This document shows positions 53,001-61,450 of a stretch of 64,000 bases of DNA, in pieces; the stretch's first letter is position 1; each line of letters begins with the position of its first letter. Both the position numbers and the translations under genes were made by a program. Source of the DNA: Myxococcales bacterium (GTDB taxonomy: Bacteria; Myxococcota; Myxococcia; Myxococcales; Myxococcaceae); NCBI GenBank assembly GCA_020846875.1, contig JADLDB010000072.1, positions 1 to 64,000 of the forward strand. The letters run 5' to 3'. The notes beneath the pieces are model-generated. The model saw only the letters and a program-made list of their open reading frames with translations. It had not been told where the DNA came from and did no database searches.

Positions 53001-55150
53001 CGGGCGGGGTGGGCAGCCTGGTGGTGCTGGCGGCGGCGGTGGGCGCGGCGGCGGCGAGCGCGGCGTGGCTGGAGGGCCCGTGGCGCCTGCCGGTGCTGGT
53101 GGCGTGGAGCCTCGCCCTGGTGCTGCTGCGGGACAGGTACGGCGTCGCGCGCCTCTGCGCCGCAGCGCTGCTGGCGGTGGTGTGGCCCGGGGGGCACCTG
53201 CTGGCCTCGGCGGCGCTGCTGGCCCTGGCCTTCCTCGCGCGGCACCGCCCGGCTGCCGCAGTGAAGCTGCTCGGCACCTCCAGCGCGGCCTTCCTCCCCA
53301 ACGGGGCGGCGCTGTGGGCCGTGGCAGTGGCGGGGGCTGCCTTCGCGTGGGGCGCGCCGGGCGCGCAGGCGATGTTGGCCCTGGCGTTGGCCGGCGCCGC
53401 GCTGCTGCTGGAGGTGCCCGCGCTGCTGGCGCTCTCCGCGGTGCTGCCGGGCTTCGAGCTCCCCGCCCTCTTCGAGAGGGAGGCGCTGGTGGTGTCCGGC
53501 GCGGCTCCAGGGGTGGCGGCGGCGCTGGCGGCCGTGGCCCTCGCGGCGCGGCGCACGGCCCTAGGCGATCTGTTGACGCGGGCCTGGCGCGCGCTGGGGG
53601 GCCAGCACGACTTCCCCGAGGAGGCCTTGTGGTGGGCCGGCCTCGCCCTGGGCGCGGGCCTGGGCTGGACGGGGAACCCGGTGGCCTTCGTCGTGGCGGC
53701 GCTCCTCTTCGTCACCTCTACGCGCGTGGAGGCGGTGCTGGCGGTTACCCTGGTGACGGGCGCGCTGCTGCGGTTTCTGCCTCCGCACGGAGCCGCGGTG
53801 GCGCTGGCGGCGACGGGCGCGGCCCTGGGCTGGGCGGGCGCGCTGGACTCCGCCGGGCGGCGCGTGGCGAAGGCCTGGCACCACACCGGGTGGACCCTCG
53901 GTCTGCTGGGGCTGGGCCTGGTGGGCGCGGACGCGCGCAGCGGGTCCTTCGCCGTGGCCTGGGGCCTGGCGGCGGTGACGGCCTGGGCGGTGGCGCGCGC
54001 GCCGGCGCGGCGCTGGGTGGGCTGGGCGGTGACGGCGCTGGCCGCCCACGCGGTGCTGGCCTTCCTCGGCCTCACGCTGGCCACCGGCGCGCCGACGCAG
54101 CTCATCCTCCCCTGGTTTGCGCTGGCCTCCGCGGCCCTGGCGTCGCTGGCCTGGCGCCGGACGAAGCTGAACGGCGCGCTCGCCTGCCTCGCGGTGCTGG
54201 AGCTGCTCGCCGCGCTGGCGCTCGTTCCGGGCGCGCACCCGCGCGAGGCGGTGGTGGCGGTGCTGGCGTCGCTGGTGCTGGGCGGCACCCTCTTGCGCGC
54301 GGCGGCGCTCAAGGATGACGAGGCGGGCGCGGCGCTGGGGCCGGTGCTGCTGGCCACCGCCGTCTTGTCGGCGAGGCGCCTGGGCCTGGGCCTCTTCCCC
54401 GGCGCGACGGAGGCGTGGGCGGCGGTGGTGCTGGGCGCGGCGCTGGCCGGCGCGGCGCGCTTCCTCGCGCGCGAGGGCCGGACGAGGGCGGCGGGCCTGC
54501 TGCGCGGGGGCGCGGTGCTGTGGCCTCTGCTGGGCCTCTTGGCGGCGCCGTGGGACGACTGGCGCGCGCTGGCCCCGCTCCTCACCGCGCAGGCGGTGCA
54601 CTTCGCCTGGCTGTCCCGCTGCGGCGCCCGCCGGCTGGGCCCGGTGCTGGCGGCGGTGGCCTTCAACGCCGCGGTGGCGGTGGCCTTCCTCGGCACGGGC
54701 GCGCCTGGCGTGGAGCTGCTGGCCCTGCCCGCCGGGCTGTCTGTCCTGGCGCTCCTCCACGTCTTCGAGGGCGAGCTGACGGAGGCGACGCGGGTCCGCC
54801 TGCGCGCGGTGGCCATGGCCGTCATCTACGGGGCGACGGCGCTGCGGCCGCTGGCCTTCCCCACCACCTGGGGCCTGGTGCTGTGCGCCGTCACCTGCGT
54901 TTTGGGCGTGGGGGCGGGGGTACTCTTTCGCATCCGCAGCTACGTGCTGCTGGGCACCGTCTTCCTGGTGACGACGGTGGTGGCCACGCTGGTGCGCTAC
55001 GGCGTGCAGGAGCCGCGGCTGGGCGCCCTCTTCCTCTCGGCGCTGGGCCTGGTGGTGGTGGCGGTGATGGTGGTGGTGACGACGCGGCGGGCGCAGGTGC
55101 AGGCGCAGGTGTCGGCCATGCAGCGCCTGCTGGCCCAGTGGGATGCGTGA
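50036..55150 (+). CDS. Very large polytopic membrane protein with zinc ribbon
   Basis: The 1704-residue product starts with a zinc ribbon, CPTC then CVGC (residues 3-6 and 18-21), and a roughly 130-residue soluble Pro/Arg-rich part with a helix (RGDELGKVRWVLRETYRWPA). After a Pro-rich linker, RHVRPFLGESVGWFIGAFLI leads into dozens of hydrophobic helices continuing to the end; I estimate 45-55. The stretches are Ala/Leu/Val-rich, with few charged residues. Proteins of this plan (DUF2339-like or other giant uncharacterised membrane proteins) occur in several phyla, but I cannot assign one. The zinc ribbon and linker should be cytosolic. It converges with the MshEN/HEAT gene, 10 bases apart. Confidence 0.85.
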   Translation: MICPTCLRSAPTGTHFCVGCGDRLVERTEQLRGDELGKVRWVLRETYRWPAEAISDASRHALRAHYEEREASLVGAKSGVTQGGAAAPLPQAVAKAVRPHQTPRPQPESTGQSGDQPRPSAPEAARPPPQPEEGPVHGPPRPTVWQRHVRPFLGESVGWFIGAFLILSGTLYFVADAWAGMSSVLKAFTVFGFAAGWTLVFAAWARFLGRRPVTEPAARALWRIAFVVAPLASVALGAAADVPLLTLPLLLGWSLVAGVLGAHVGRKSDARGAALLGLSTATATVVLGAAPWLTAGGPAVTWLAVLPAALALLSWRKGPRGVETAFALLSMAWPVLLVVARLQVALGEVAAPGVHAVTLAVLGLGALSLRAVEGRRAADILSVGVVAAQGALLVPAFLAPAPTFVVAALVAVVTCGALARERASAAAARWVFPAYAFGYVAFQHVDQLVPEVVVRAFQALKAALGYAAAPLPASYASVYAALFVVAVGVFAALRYRRAQGAPRAEASALLWATAVGSGFFGLLALLSVGADARPALGACPLLAALGLSLGAWLDRRELTVAGSVVAVAAGLAFAVGWLAALPAAALALALALRSLPASRGHRLPTSAAALALSGLAAVTAFVVPAGPATLIALALASGAALLVARNLDSTELLGLTALGPVLLLLHLGSALLLAAAALAVALWLPARGVASRRHAAALAVVVAAALAPLWTLLDGGAPWLGGVWLLSAGALALVARRALPTSSGPALEAVAILAGLFALVPGPGAARAFPFLTPLLSMLGAAAVALGASVYAAREGRGWRTILLASGALAVAFWAASQALLGEGDVVALAGPGAVALLATAVLLPSVTVPLAAVCLGLALVRAPEHLLVLAAAASLVALLEESDRAWRALLNRAGVAWASVAVAAAVLAGAAAWRSEGVPVLAAALVLPALWARATRKAGWAAASVGLTAFLGLRQPGLAALVAPLLAVLWSRVLPAWRPARAFFRHVPGGVGSLVVLAAAVGAAAASAAWLEGPWRLPVLVAWSLALVLLRDRYGVARLCAAALLAVVWPGGHLLASAALLALAFLARHRPAAAVKLLGTSSAAFLPNGAALWAVAVAGAAFAWGAPGAQAMLALALAGAALLLEVPALLALSAVLPGFELPALFEREALVVSGAAPGVAAALAAVALAARRTALGDLLTRAWRALGGQHDFPEEALWWAGLALGAGLGWTGNPVAFVVAALLFVTSTRVEAVLAVTLVTGALLRFLPPHGAAVALAATGAALGWAGALDSAGRRVAKAWHHTGWTLGLLGLGLVGADARSGSFAVAWGLAAVTAWAVARAPARRWVGWAVTALAAHAVLAFLGLTLATGAPTQLILPWFALASAALASLAWRRTKLNGALACLAVLELLAALALVPGAHPREAVVAVLASLVLGGTLLRAAALKDDEAGAALGPVLLATAVLSARRLGLGLFPGATEAWAAVVLGAALAGAARFLAREGRTRAAGLLRGGAVLWPLLGLLAAPWDDWRALAPLLTAQAVHFAWLSRCGARRLGPVLAAVAFNAAVAVAFLGTGAPGVELLALPAGLSVLALLHVFEGELTEATRVRLRAVAMAVIYGATALRPLAFPTTWGLVLCAVTCVLGVGAGVLFRIRSYVLLGTVFLVTTVVATLVRYGVQEPRLGALFLSALGLVVVAVMVVVTTRRAQVQAQVSAMQRLLAQWDA

Positions 55151-55160
55151 GAGGTGAGGA

Positions 55161-58100
55161 TCAAATCTCCAGCTCGGGGCGCGACTGCACCACCGCCTGC
55201 CAGCGGCTCACCGCCCCGGCGCGCTCGCCCGGCGGCCCGTCGGCGAAGAAGCCGAAGTTGTCGCCGAAGGTGCGGGACAGCTCCTCGATGGCCGACAGGC
55301 GCAGCTCGAAGTCCTCGGCGGTGAGCGCCTCCACCAGCCACTCGATGCGCCGCTTCTGGCGCGTGCGGGCCCACCAGCCCGTCCAGGCCTGGGTGTCGAT
55401 GCCGAAGTTGGCGCGGGTGATCTCTCGCAGCGCGTCGGAGGCAGACTGGGCACACAGCCCGTCCTCGCTGCCGGTCAAGTTGATGAGCGCGTCCACGCTG
55501 GCCCGGTCGTGCAGCACGCCCAGCGCGCGCGCGGCGAGGCTGCGCCGCAGCGGATCGGCCGCGGCCAGCTCCTGGCGGAGGTCGGGCAGGCGATCCTGGA
55601 AGTAGGGGAGGAAGCGCAGCGCCGCCGCCGCGGCCCGCGCCGCCGAGCTGATGTCGGGCTCGTAGTCGAACAGCCCGCGCAGCACCCCGTCCACCACGTC
55701 GGGGTAGCGCAGGCTGCCGGCGGTGAGCAGCGCCAGGTAGCGCGCGTCGGAGTCCGGCGAGTCCAGCAGCGGGGCCAGGGCCGCCGCGCCCGACTGGCCG
55801 AGCCGCGCCAGGGCGCCGGGGATGGGGCCCAGCTCGTCGCACTCCGGCAGCTCCACCACCGGCAGGCGGCTCCACCCCGTGGGGCCGGGGAAGTCCTGGG
55901 CCAGCGCCAGGGCCGAGGCGTCGGGTGTCTTCATCAGCTCCAGCATGGCCATCGAGCGCTCGGAAGGATCCGGCCCGGTGAGCAGCGACAACAGCCCCGA
56001 GAACCAGTCGAGGTCCGCCGGTACCTCGCCTGTTGGCTCCGCGGGCGCCGCGCTCTCCGGCAGCTCATTGACCGGCTGGGCGAGCGTCTGCGCCGCGCGG
56101 GGGTTCTGCTTGCGGAAGACGATCAGCTCGTGGAAGGCGTTGGGCAGGTCCTGGCAGAAGAGGATGAAGTCGGACAGGCGCCGCTGCGACACCGGGCGGG
56201 CGCCGCAGTCGCCGTAGAGGATCGCCACCAGCCGCGACTGCACCTCCACCGGCCAGAGGAAGACGGTGCGCGGCGCGCGGCCCAGCAGCGCCAGGTAGTG
56301 CTGGCTGAGCGCGTCGGGAGGCAGCGGGCCCACGTAGCTGCCGCGGGTGAGCGCCACGGTGCGGAACACGCTGGCTGCGTCCAGCGGAATGGCCAACTGG
56401 TAGATGGCCGAGACGTCGGCGTCGCCGCGCGCGTCCCAGCCCACCGCCGCGCCCCGCATCACCGCGAAGGCCGAGACGTACTCGAAGGTGCGGCGCCCGT
56501 ACTCGAGGATGACGTTGACCAGGGCCTCGCGATCCTGCGTGGACACCTTGAGCGAGGCGCGGGCCTGGGCGAGGGACCACTCGGTCGCGCCGGAGGCGTG
56601 CAGCCCCGGAGGCTGGGGCAGCAGCGTGGCGGCGGGATCCTGCACCACCGGCGCGGGCAGGGGCGCTTCGACAGGCAGCCGCAGCGGTGCGCTCTGGGGC
56701 ACGGGCGGCCGGGCAGGAGGTGGCGCGGGGGGCGGAGGCGCGGACGGCTCGGGCAGGAGCGGGGACTCGGGCAGCAGGTGGGGCGCGCTGGGAGGCACCA
56801 CCACCACTCCCGGCGTGGGAGGCGGGCCCTCGCGCGCGGGCCAGCCCGGCGTCTCCAGCTTCGGTGCCGGCGGCCTGGGGCCCGCAGGGGAGACGGAGGA
56901 GGTGGCGGGCTGGGTGACGGCCGCGGCGGACGCCTCGGCTGGCCTCGCCAGAGGGGCCGGCGTCGGGACGGTGATGATAGGCGCGGGCGCTCGCGCCTCC
57001 TTCGTCACCCGGGTGGGCACCACCGGCGTGGCCGAGGGCACCGGCGCGGACGGGCGGGCGGGCGGCGCGGGCGCGCGCTGCACGTCGGCGCTGACGTCGG
57101 AGAAGTCCGCTTCGTCAGAGAGCGTCTTTTGGGCCGCGGCCTCGGGCGCAGGCACCGGCGGGCCAGGCTTCGGCGCGGGCCCGGGCGAGGCGCGGGCGGG
57201 CGCGGGCCTGGGCGCGGAGGCCGGCTGCAGCCACTCGGGCTCGCGGCCCTTCGGCGTGGGGGCCCCGGGGGCCGGCTTCCTGGGCGGCAGCACGCCCCCG
57301 GGGAAGGAGACGCGCGGGGGCGGCGGCGGCGGCGCGGACGGCGTGGGCGGGCTGCCGGAGCTGTCGTGCCGTGTCACCTCGCGCGCGAAGTTGGAGTACC
57401 CGCTGATGTCCAGCACCCGGGTGGACTCGGCTTCGGTCAGCGCCTTGCCCGCCTGCGAGTCCTCCTCACCCGACTTGGCGTAGCGCGCGTAGGCGGTGGG
57501 CTCGAGCACGCTGGTCCTGGGCTCCTCGTCCTCCTCGCCGAGGAGCAGCACGTTGCCGAGTTCCTCCGGCAGGGGCTCCAAGACGGCCTCCAGCTCCGCC
57601 ACCGGCTCGATGATGACGGCCTTCTTCTTCTTCTTCGCCGCAGGCCGCTTGGGCTGCGACAGCAGCACCGGCTCCTCGACGATGCCGCGGGCGATCCGCT
57701 CCATCACCTCCGCGTCCATCGAGTCGGTGTCCGCGCCGGGCTGGGTGGGAGGCTTCGGCTTCGGCCGCGAGGGGTCGACCGTGGACAGCAGCTTCGCGTA
57801 GCGGAAGTCCAGCGGGCCTCCGTACAGCACCGCCTGCCAGTCGCGAACTCGAGGCTCCAGCGCTACCCACAGCTCCAGCTTGCGCCCCAGCAGAAAGCCC
57901 ACGTCCTTGAGTTGCGCGGTGGGCAGGGGGTAGGCGCAGGCCACGTGCAGCGCGTTGCCGTCCAGGGACAGGGGCACGCAGTTGAGCTGGCGCGCCATCT
58001 TGACGGGCATCAGGGGCGAGGCCTCGGCGTTGGGCTCGAAGTCGGCCAGGTTCACCAGGCGCTGGCCGGAGACGTCGGAGATCGCCTGCAGCACCCCGGC

Positions 58101-58238
58101 CTCGGAGATGGCGCCCATCTCCAGCAGCACCGTGTCCAGCGTGCCGCCGTCCTTCGCGAGGCGCCTCAAGGCCTCGTCGACGACGCGCGCCGGCAACAGT
58201 CCGCGGGCGATGAGGTGTTGTGCGAGGCGCTGCGGCAT
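55161..58238 (-). CDS. MshEN-like/HEAT-repeat regulator without ATPase
   Basis: The first 150 residues resemble the N-terminal domain of type II secretion/pilus ATPases (MshEN/GspE-N): RLAQHLIARGLLPARVVDEA, LDTVLLEMGAISEAGVLQAI and GRKLELWVALEPRVRDW. No ATPase domain follows. Instead come an acidic/Pro-rich disordered stretch (about 170-520), a GAF-like or GspE-C-unrelated domain (about 540-690; EYGRRTFEYVSAFAVMRGAA), and a HEAT-repeat C-terminus (SGAAALAPLLDSPDSDARYL; DPLRRSLAARALGVLHDRAS). MshEN-type domains bind cyclic-di-GMP in some proteins, so a c-di-GMP-responsive adapter is possible. ATG at 58238 is used (GGGAG nine bases upstream). The RDD gene lies 104 bases upstream on the same strand. 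Confidence 0.8.
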   Translation of the reverse strand: MPQRLAQHLIARGLLPARVVDEALRRLAKDGGTLDTVLLEMGAISEAGVLQAISDVSGQRLVNLADFEPNAEASPLMPVKMARQLNCVPLSLDGNALHVACAYPLPTAQLKDVGFLLGRKLELWVALEPRVRDWQAVLYGGPLDFRYAKLLSTVDPSRPKPKPPTQPGADTDSMDAEVMERIARGIVEEPVLLSQPKRPAAKKKKKAVIIEPVAELEAVLEPLPEELGNVLLLGEEDEEPRTSVLEPTAYARYAKSGEEDSQAGKALTEAESTRVLDISGYSNFAREVTRHDSSGSPPTPSAPPPPPPRVSFPGGVLPPRKPAPGAPTPKGREPEWLQPASAPRPAPARASPGPAPKPGPPVPAPEAAAQKTLSDEADFSDVSADVQRAPAPPARPSAPVPSATPVVPTRVTKEARAPAPIITVPTPAPLARPAEASAAAVTQPATSSVSPAGPRPPAPKLETPGWPAREGPPPTPGVVVVPPSAPHLLPESPLLPEPSAPPPPAPPPARPPVPQSAPLRLPVEAPLPAPVVQDPAATLLPQPPGLHASGATEWSLAQARASLKVSTQDREALVNVILEYGRRTFEYVSAFAVMRGAAVGWDARGDADVSAIYQLAIPLDAASVFRTVALTRGSYVGPLPPDALSQHYLALLGRAPRTVFLWPVEVQSRLVAILYGDCGARPVSQRRLSDFILFCQDLPNAFHELIVFRKQNPRAAQTLAQPVNELPESAAPAEPTGEVPADLDWFSGLLSLLTGPDPSERSMAMLELMKTPDASALALAQDFPGPTGWSRLPVVELPECDELGPIPGALARLGQSGAAALAPLLDSPDSDARYLALLTAGSLRYPDVVDGVLRGLFDYEPDISSAARAAAAALRFLPYFQDRLPDLRQELAAADPLRRSLAARALGVLHDRASVDALINLTGSEDGLCAQSASDALREITRANFGIDTQAWTGWWARTRQKRRIEWLVEALTAEDFELRLSAIEELSRTFGDNFGFFADGPPGERAGAVSRWQAVVQSRPELEI

Positions 58239-58308
58239 CGACGAGGGCTCCCGGCCCTGTTCCCCCTGCAAAGCTCAGCTTCAAGTGAGGCGGCCTGGGC
58301 GCGAGCCT

Positions 58309-58334
58309 ACCTCGCGGCCCGCCGCGCGCGAGGT
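58309..58334. terminator. 8-base inverted repeat after the RDD gene
   Basis: ACCTCGCG and CGCGAGGT are perfect complements around a 10-base GC-rich loop, starting nine bases after the RDD-protein stop on the minus strand. No T-run follows, so this is a candidate only. Confidence 0.4.
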
Positions 58335-58342
58335 TTGTCAGC

Positions 58343-59686
58343 TCATGCTTCGTGGAGCCGCACGACGAAGGTGCTGGACAGCTTGTCGTGCAGCGTCTGG
58401 CCGCGGCGATCGAAGAGGGCCACCCAGTAGCCCGCCAGGAAGAGCGCGAAGCTGACCAGCGACAGCACCCCGCGGATGAGCGCGCGGGTGGGCGACGGCG
58501 CGCGGCCCGAGTCGTCCACCAGGTGCAGGCCCAAGAGCCGCCGGCCGGGCGTGCGGCCTTTCCACACGAAGGCGAAGAGGGTGGCGTAGACGAAGGCCAA
58601 CAGGCCGGCGAGCAGCGCCGCGGGCAGGACGATGACGGGCAGCTTCTCGGTGGTGAGGCCGCCGGCGATCACCTGCGCGGCCAGGGTGATGAGTCCGGTG
58701 ACGGCGCCTCCCACCAGCGAGACGTCCACCACCCACGCGGCGATCCTCCGCCACACCGGCGCAGGCGAGGCCAGCACGTCTCCCGGGCGGGTGCGCGCGA
58801 CGGGGTTCGCCAGGGCGGCGAACTCGGCGAGGGACGAAGGGCGGTGGGGCGCGGGAGGCGCTTGTGGGGCGGGCGCGACCTCGCGCTCGAGGTCGTCTGG
58901 GCGGGCCGGCGTGGCGCGGGGCTGGTACGCCACCCGCTTCTTGTCGGCGAAGGGGCCCGGCATGCCCGGCTGAGTCACCAGCATCTCCGGCGGCAGCACG
59001 CTGGGCAGGCTGCGGAAGGACGGGCTGGCGGGCCGGTGCGGCGCCGGCGCGGCGACGGGCGCGCGATCTGACGGTTGGGTGCTGGGCTCGCGAGCCGCCG
59101 GGTTCGGCATCACGTGCGGTTTGGTGGGAGGCGGCGGCTCGTGGAAGTGCGGCTGGTGCGGCGCCTGCGCGCGGGTGGGCGCTTGCTGGCCGGGTGGAAT
59201 GCTGGCGCCCTGGCTGGGCACGAGGGGCGTCACCTGGGGCAGGGGACTCGGCGTCTGTCCCCGCAGGCGCGCCCACTCGGCCGGCGACGGAGGGATGGTG
59301 CGCGCCGGATCGGTGGTGGGCGGCGGGGCAGGGCGCGGCGGCAGCACGCCGGTGTGATCGCCTCCCGCTGGCGCAGGCGCAGGCCTGGCGGGCACGGGCG
59401 GGCGGGCCGGCACGGCGGCGGCGCGGGGGATGGAGAGCGGCAGCGTGGGCCCGTTGTCGATGGCCCGCGGTGAGGCGGGCACCGTGGAGTTGGGGATGGG
59501 CTGCGGCGCTGCGGGCCGCGCGATGGCGGGCCGCAGCGGATCGGTCGGCGCCTGCGCCTGAAGCTCCTCGAAGGTGGGGACGCGGCGACTGCGGCGATCG
59601 AGCGGGATTTCCTTCTGGAGCAACTCCGGCGTCTGTCCGGGCGGCGCGTCGAACGGCTTCTTCGGATCCTGACTCACGGCAGCCAT
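58343..59686 (-). CDS. RDD-family membrane protein with Pro-rich N-terminus
   Basis: The 447-residue product has a 300-residue disordered, Pro/Ala/Arg-rich N-terminal part and then an RDD domain with three helices: RRIAAWVVDVSLVGGAVTGL, PVIVLPAALLAGLLAFVYAT and IRGVLSLVSFALFLAGYWVA. The RDD family signature is visible as RRIAAWVVD and WKGRTPGRRLLGLHLVD, with DRRGQTLHDKLSSTFVV at the end. RDD proteins are often transport or sensing partners; function is not established. A short inverted repeat, GAGAC-GACGA-GTCTC (59687-59701), lies directly before the ATG in place of a clear ribosome site. Confidence 0.85.
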   Translation of the reverse strand: MAAVSQDPKKPFDAPPGQTPELLQKEIPLDRRSRRVPTFEELQAQAPTDPLRPAIARPAAPQPIPNSTVPASPRAIDNGPTLPLSIPRAAAVPARPPVPARPAPAPAGGDHTGVLPPRPAPPPTTDPARTIPPSPAEWARLRGQTPSPLPQVTPLVPSQGASIPPGQQAPTRAQAPHQPHFHEPPPPTKPHVMPNPAAREPSTQPSDRAPVAAPAPHRPASPSFRSLPSVLPPEMLVTQPGMPGPFADKKRVAYQPRATPARPDDLEREVAPAPQAPPAPHRPSSLAEFAALANPVARTRPGDVLASPAPVWRRIAAWVVDVSLVGGAVTGLITLAAQVIAGGLTTEKLPVIVLPAALLAGLLAFVYATLFAFVWKGRTPGRRLLGLHLVDDSGRAPSPTRALIRGVLSLVSFALFLAGYWVALFDRRGQTLHDKLSSTFVVRLHEA

Positions 59687-59745
59687 GAGACGACGAGTCT
59701 CGCCGGGGATCAAGAAAACCCACCTTGGCCCACCTGCGCGGACAT

Positions 59746-60477
59746 TCAGCCGAGGTCGCCGTCGAGGTGTCGCAGCACGCTGACGGCGGCGAGGGCGGCG
59801 GTCTCGGTGCGCAAGACGAGGCGGCCCAAGGTGACGGGCGTGGCGCCGCGCGCGACCAGGGCGTCCACCTCCGTGCGCTCGAGGCCACCTTCGGGGCCGA
59901 TGACGAGCGCGACGGGGGTGCGGGAGTCGGCCAGCGGCGCGAAGGCCTGAGAGAGGGAGACGGCGCGCTCCGCCTCGTCGAGGACGAAGACGGCCGGCGC
60001 GCCTTCGAGCGCGGCCACGGCCTCGAGCAGCGGCGCGGGCGGAGCGACGGTCGGCACGTCGGCGCGGCCGCACTGGCGGGCGGCTTCCTCCACGATGCGC
60101 GTCCACCGGTCGAGGCGGGAGGCGGCGGACTTCTCGCCCAGCTTCACCACGCTGCGGGCGCAGGCGGCGGGCACGAAGCCGGACACGCCCAGCTCGGTGC
60201 CCTTCTGCAGCACCCACTCCAGCTTGTCGCCCTTGGGCAGGCCCTGCACCACGGTGAGCGCGCGGGGGCGAGGCGCCTCACGGGCAGCGCCCAGCGTCAA
60301 CACCGCGCTCGTCTCGGACAGGGAGGTGAGGCGGGCGTCGAAGGCCCAGCCGCGCCCGTCGAAGAGCTCCAACGAGTCCCCTTCGCCCAGGCGCAGCACC
60401 CGCACCAGGTAATGAAAGCGCGGCCCGTCGACGGTGAGGCCGCCTTCCTTCGCGCCGGGGACCAAGAGCCGCTTCAC
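59746..60477 (-). CDS. rsmE: 16S rRNA m3U1498 methyltransferase RsmE
   Basis: The 243-residue enzyme methylates U1498 of 16S rRNA. The N-terminal PUA-like part includes FHYLVRVLRLGEGDSLELFD, and the SPOUT domain has the knot motifs LPKGDKLEWVLQKGTELGV, SRLDRWTRIVEEAARQCGR, VIGPEGGLERTEVDAL and LGRLVLRTETAALAAVSVL. These are the standard SAM-binding loops of the family. The GTG at 60477 overlaps the prmA stop (GTGA), giving a coupled two-gene operon for translation-apparatus methylation. No odd features. Confidence 0.95.
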   Translation of the reverse strand: MKRLLVPGAKEGGLTVDGPRFHYLVRVLRLGEGDSLELFDGRGWAFDARLTSLSETSAVLTLGAAREAPRPRALTVVQGLPKGDKLEWVLQKGTELGVSGFVPAACARSVVKLGEKSAASRLDRWTRIVEEAARQCGRADVPTVAPPAPLLEAVAALEGAPAVFVLDEAERAVSLSQAFAPLADSRTPVALVIGPEGGLERTEVDALVARGATPVTLGRLVLRTETAALAAVSVLRHLDGDLG

Positions 60478-61340
60478 GGCTTCCTCGTGAAGTCGAGGCG
60501 GATCCACTCGCCCTGCACCACGTCCTGCGCGTGGGTGAGGCCCTGCTTCACGAAGGCGGCCTTCACCTCCTCGGCCTGGGGCACCAGCACCCCGGCCAGC
60601 ACCAGCCGCCCTTTCACCTTCGGCGCGAGGAGGGGGGCCAGCTCGACGAGCGTGTTGGCGAGGATGTTGGCCAGCACCAGGTCGAAGACGCCGTCGAGGG
60701 AGGGGAGCGCCTTCGTGGACAGCTCGACTCCTTCGATGCCGTTCTCCTGCGCGCACTCCTTCGCCAGCGCCACTGCCACCGCGTCGTTGTCCACCGCGAC
60801 GGTGCGGCCGGCGCCCAGCTTCTTCGCCGCGAAGGCCAGCACGCCGGTGCCGGTGCCCACGTCCAGGACGGTGGCGCCCGGGTGGCCTGTCATGAAGTCG
60901 TCGACCGCGGCGAGGCAGAGGGAGGTGGTGGGGTGATCGCCGGTGCCGAAGGCCATCTTGGGCTCGATGAAGAGGCACACCTTGCCCTTGGGCGCGGTAG
61001 CCCTCTCCCAGGGCGGGCCGATCCACAGGCGGCCGACGGTGACGGACTTGATCTGATCTCTCCAGGCGACGGACCAGTCGCGCTCCACCACGTCCTCCAG
61101 CGTGGCGCGCGCGCCCAAGAAGCGCTCCAGCACCTCGGCCTTCGCCTCTTCCGCGTCGCCCTTCGACTCGAAGTAGCCGATGACGATGGCGTCGCCCGCG
61201 GCGGGCTTACGCACCTGAGGCATGACGGGGTTCTGCGAGTCGCGGATCTCCAGGCCGGCGGCGCCGAAGTCGTAGAGGGTGGACTGCACGAGCTCGCTGT
61301 CGGGCTCCTTGACGTCGATGGTGAGGGACACCCAGGCCAT
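60474..61340 (-). CDS. prmA: Ribosomal protein L11 methyltransferase
   Basis: PrmA trimethylates ribosomal protein L11. The 288-residue product has the N-terminal substrate domain (DSELVQSTLYDFGAAGLEIR; WSVAWRDQIKSVTVGRLWIG), the family's MAFGTGDHPTTSLCL segment and a class I methyltransferase core with VLDVGTGTGVLAFAAKKLGA and the catalytic-region NILANTLVELAP. ATG at 61340 is supported by length. It is first in an operon with rsmE. The 111-base divergent region to the gene at 61451 should hold both promoters. Identification is firm. Confidence 0.95.
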   Translation of the reverse strand: MAWVSLTIDVKEPDSELVQSTLYDFGAAGLEIRDSQNPVMPQVRKPAAGDAIVIGYFESKGDAEEAKAEVLERFLGARATLEDVVERDWSVAWRDQIKSVTVGRLWIGPPWERATAPKGKVCLFIEPKMAFGTGDHPTTSLCLAAVDDFMTGHPGATVLDVGTGTGVLAFAAKKLGAGRTVAVDNDAVAVALAKECAQENGIEGVELSTKALPSLDGVFDLVLANILANTLVELAPLLAPKVKGRLVLAGVLVPQAEEVKAAFVKQGLTHAQDVVQGEWIRLDFTRKP

Positions 61341-61450
61341 GCGGGGCGCATAGCGCAGCGCGCGGGTGGGAGGAACGGCCGCCAGAGACTCCCTGAGGGC
61401 GCTCGGCTACCCTCGCGGCCCAGGGCCGACGCAGAAGGAGGAGACCACTC

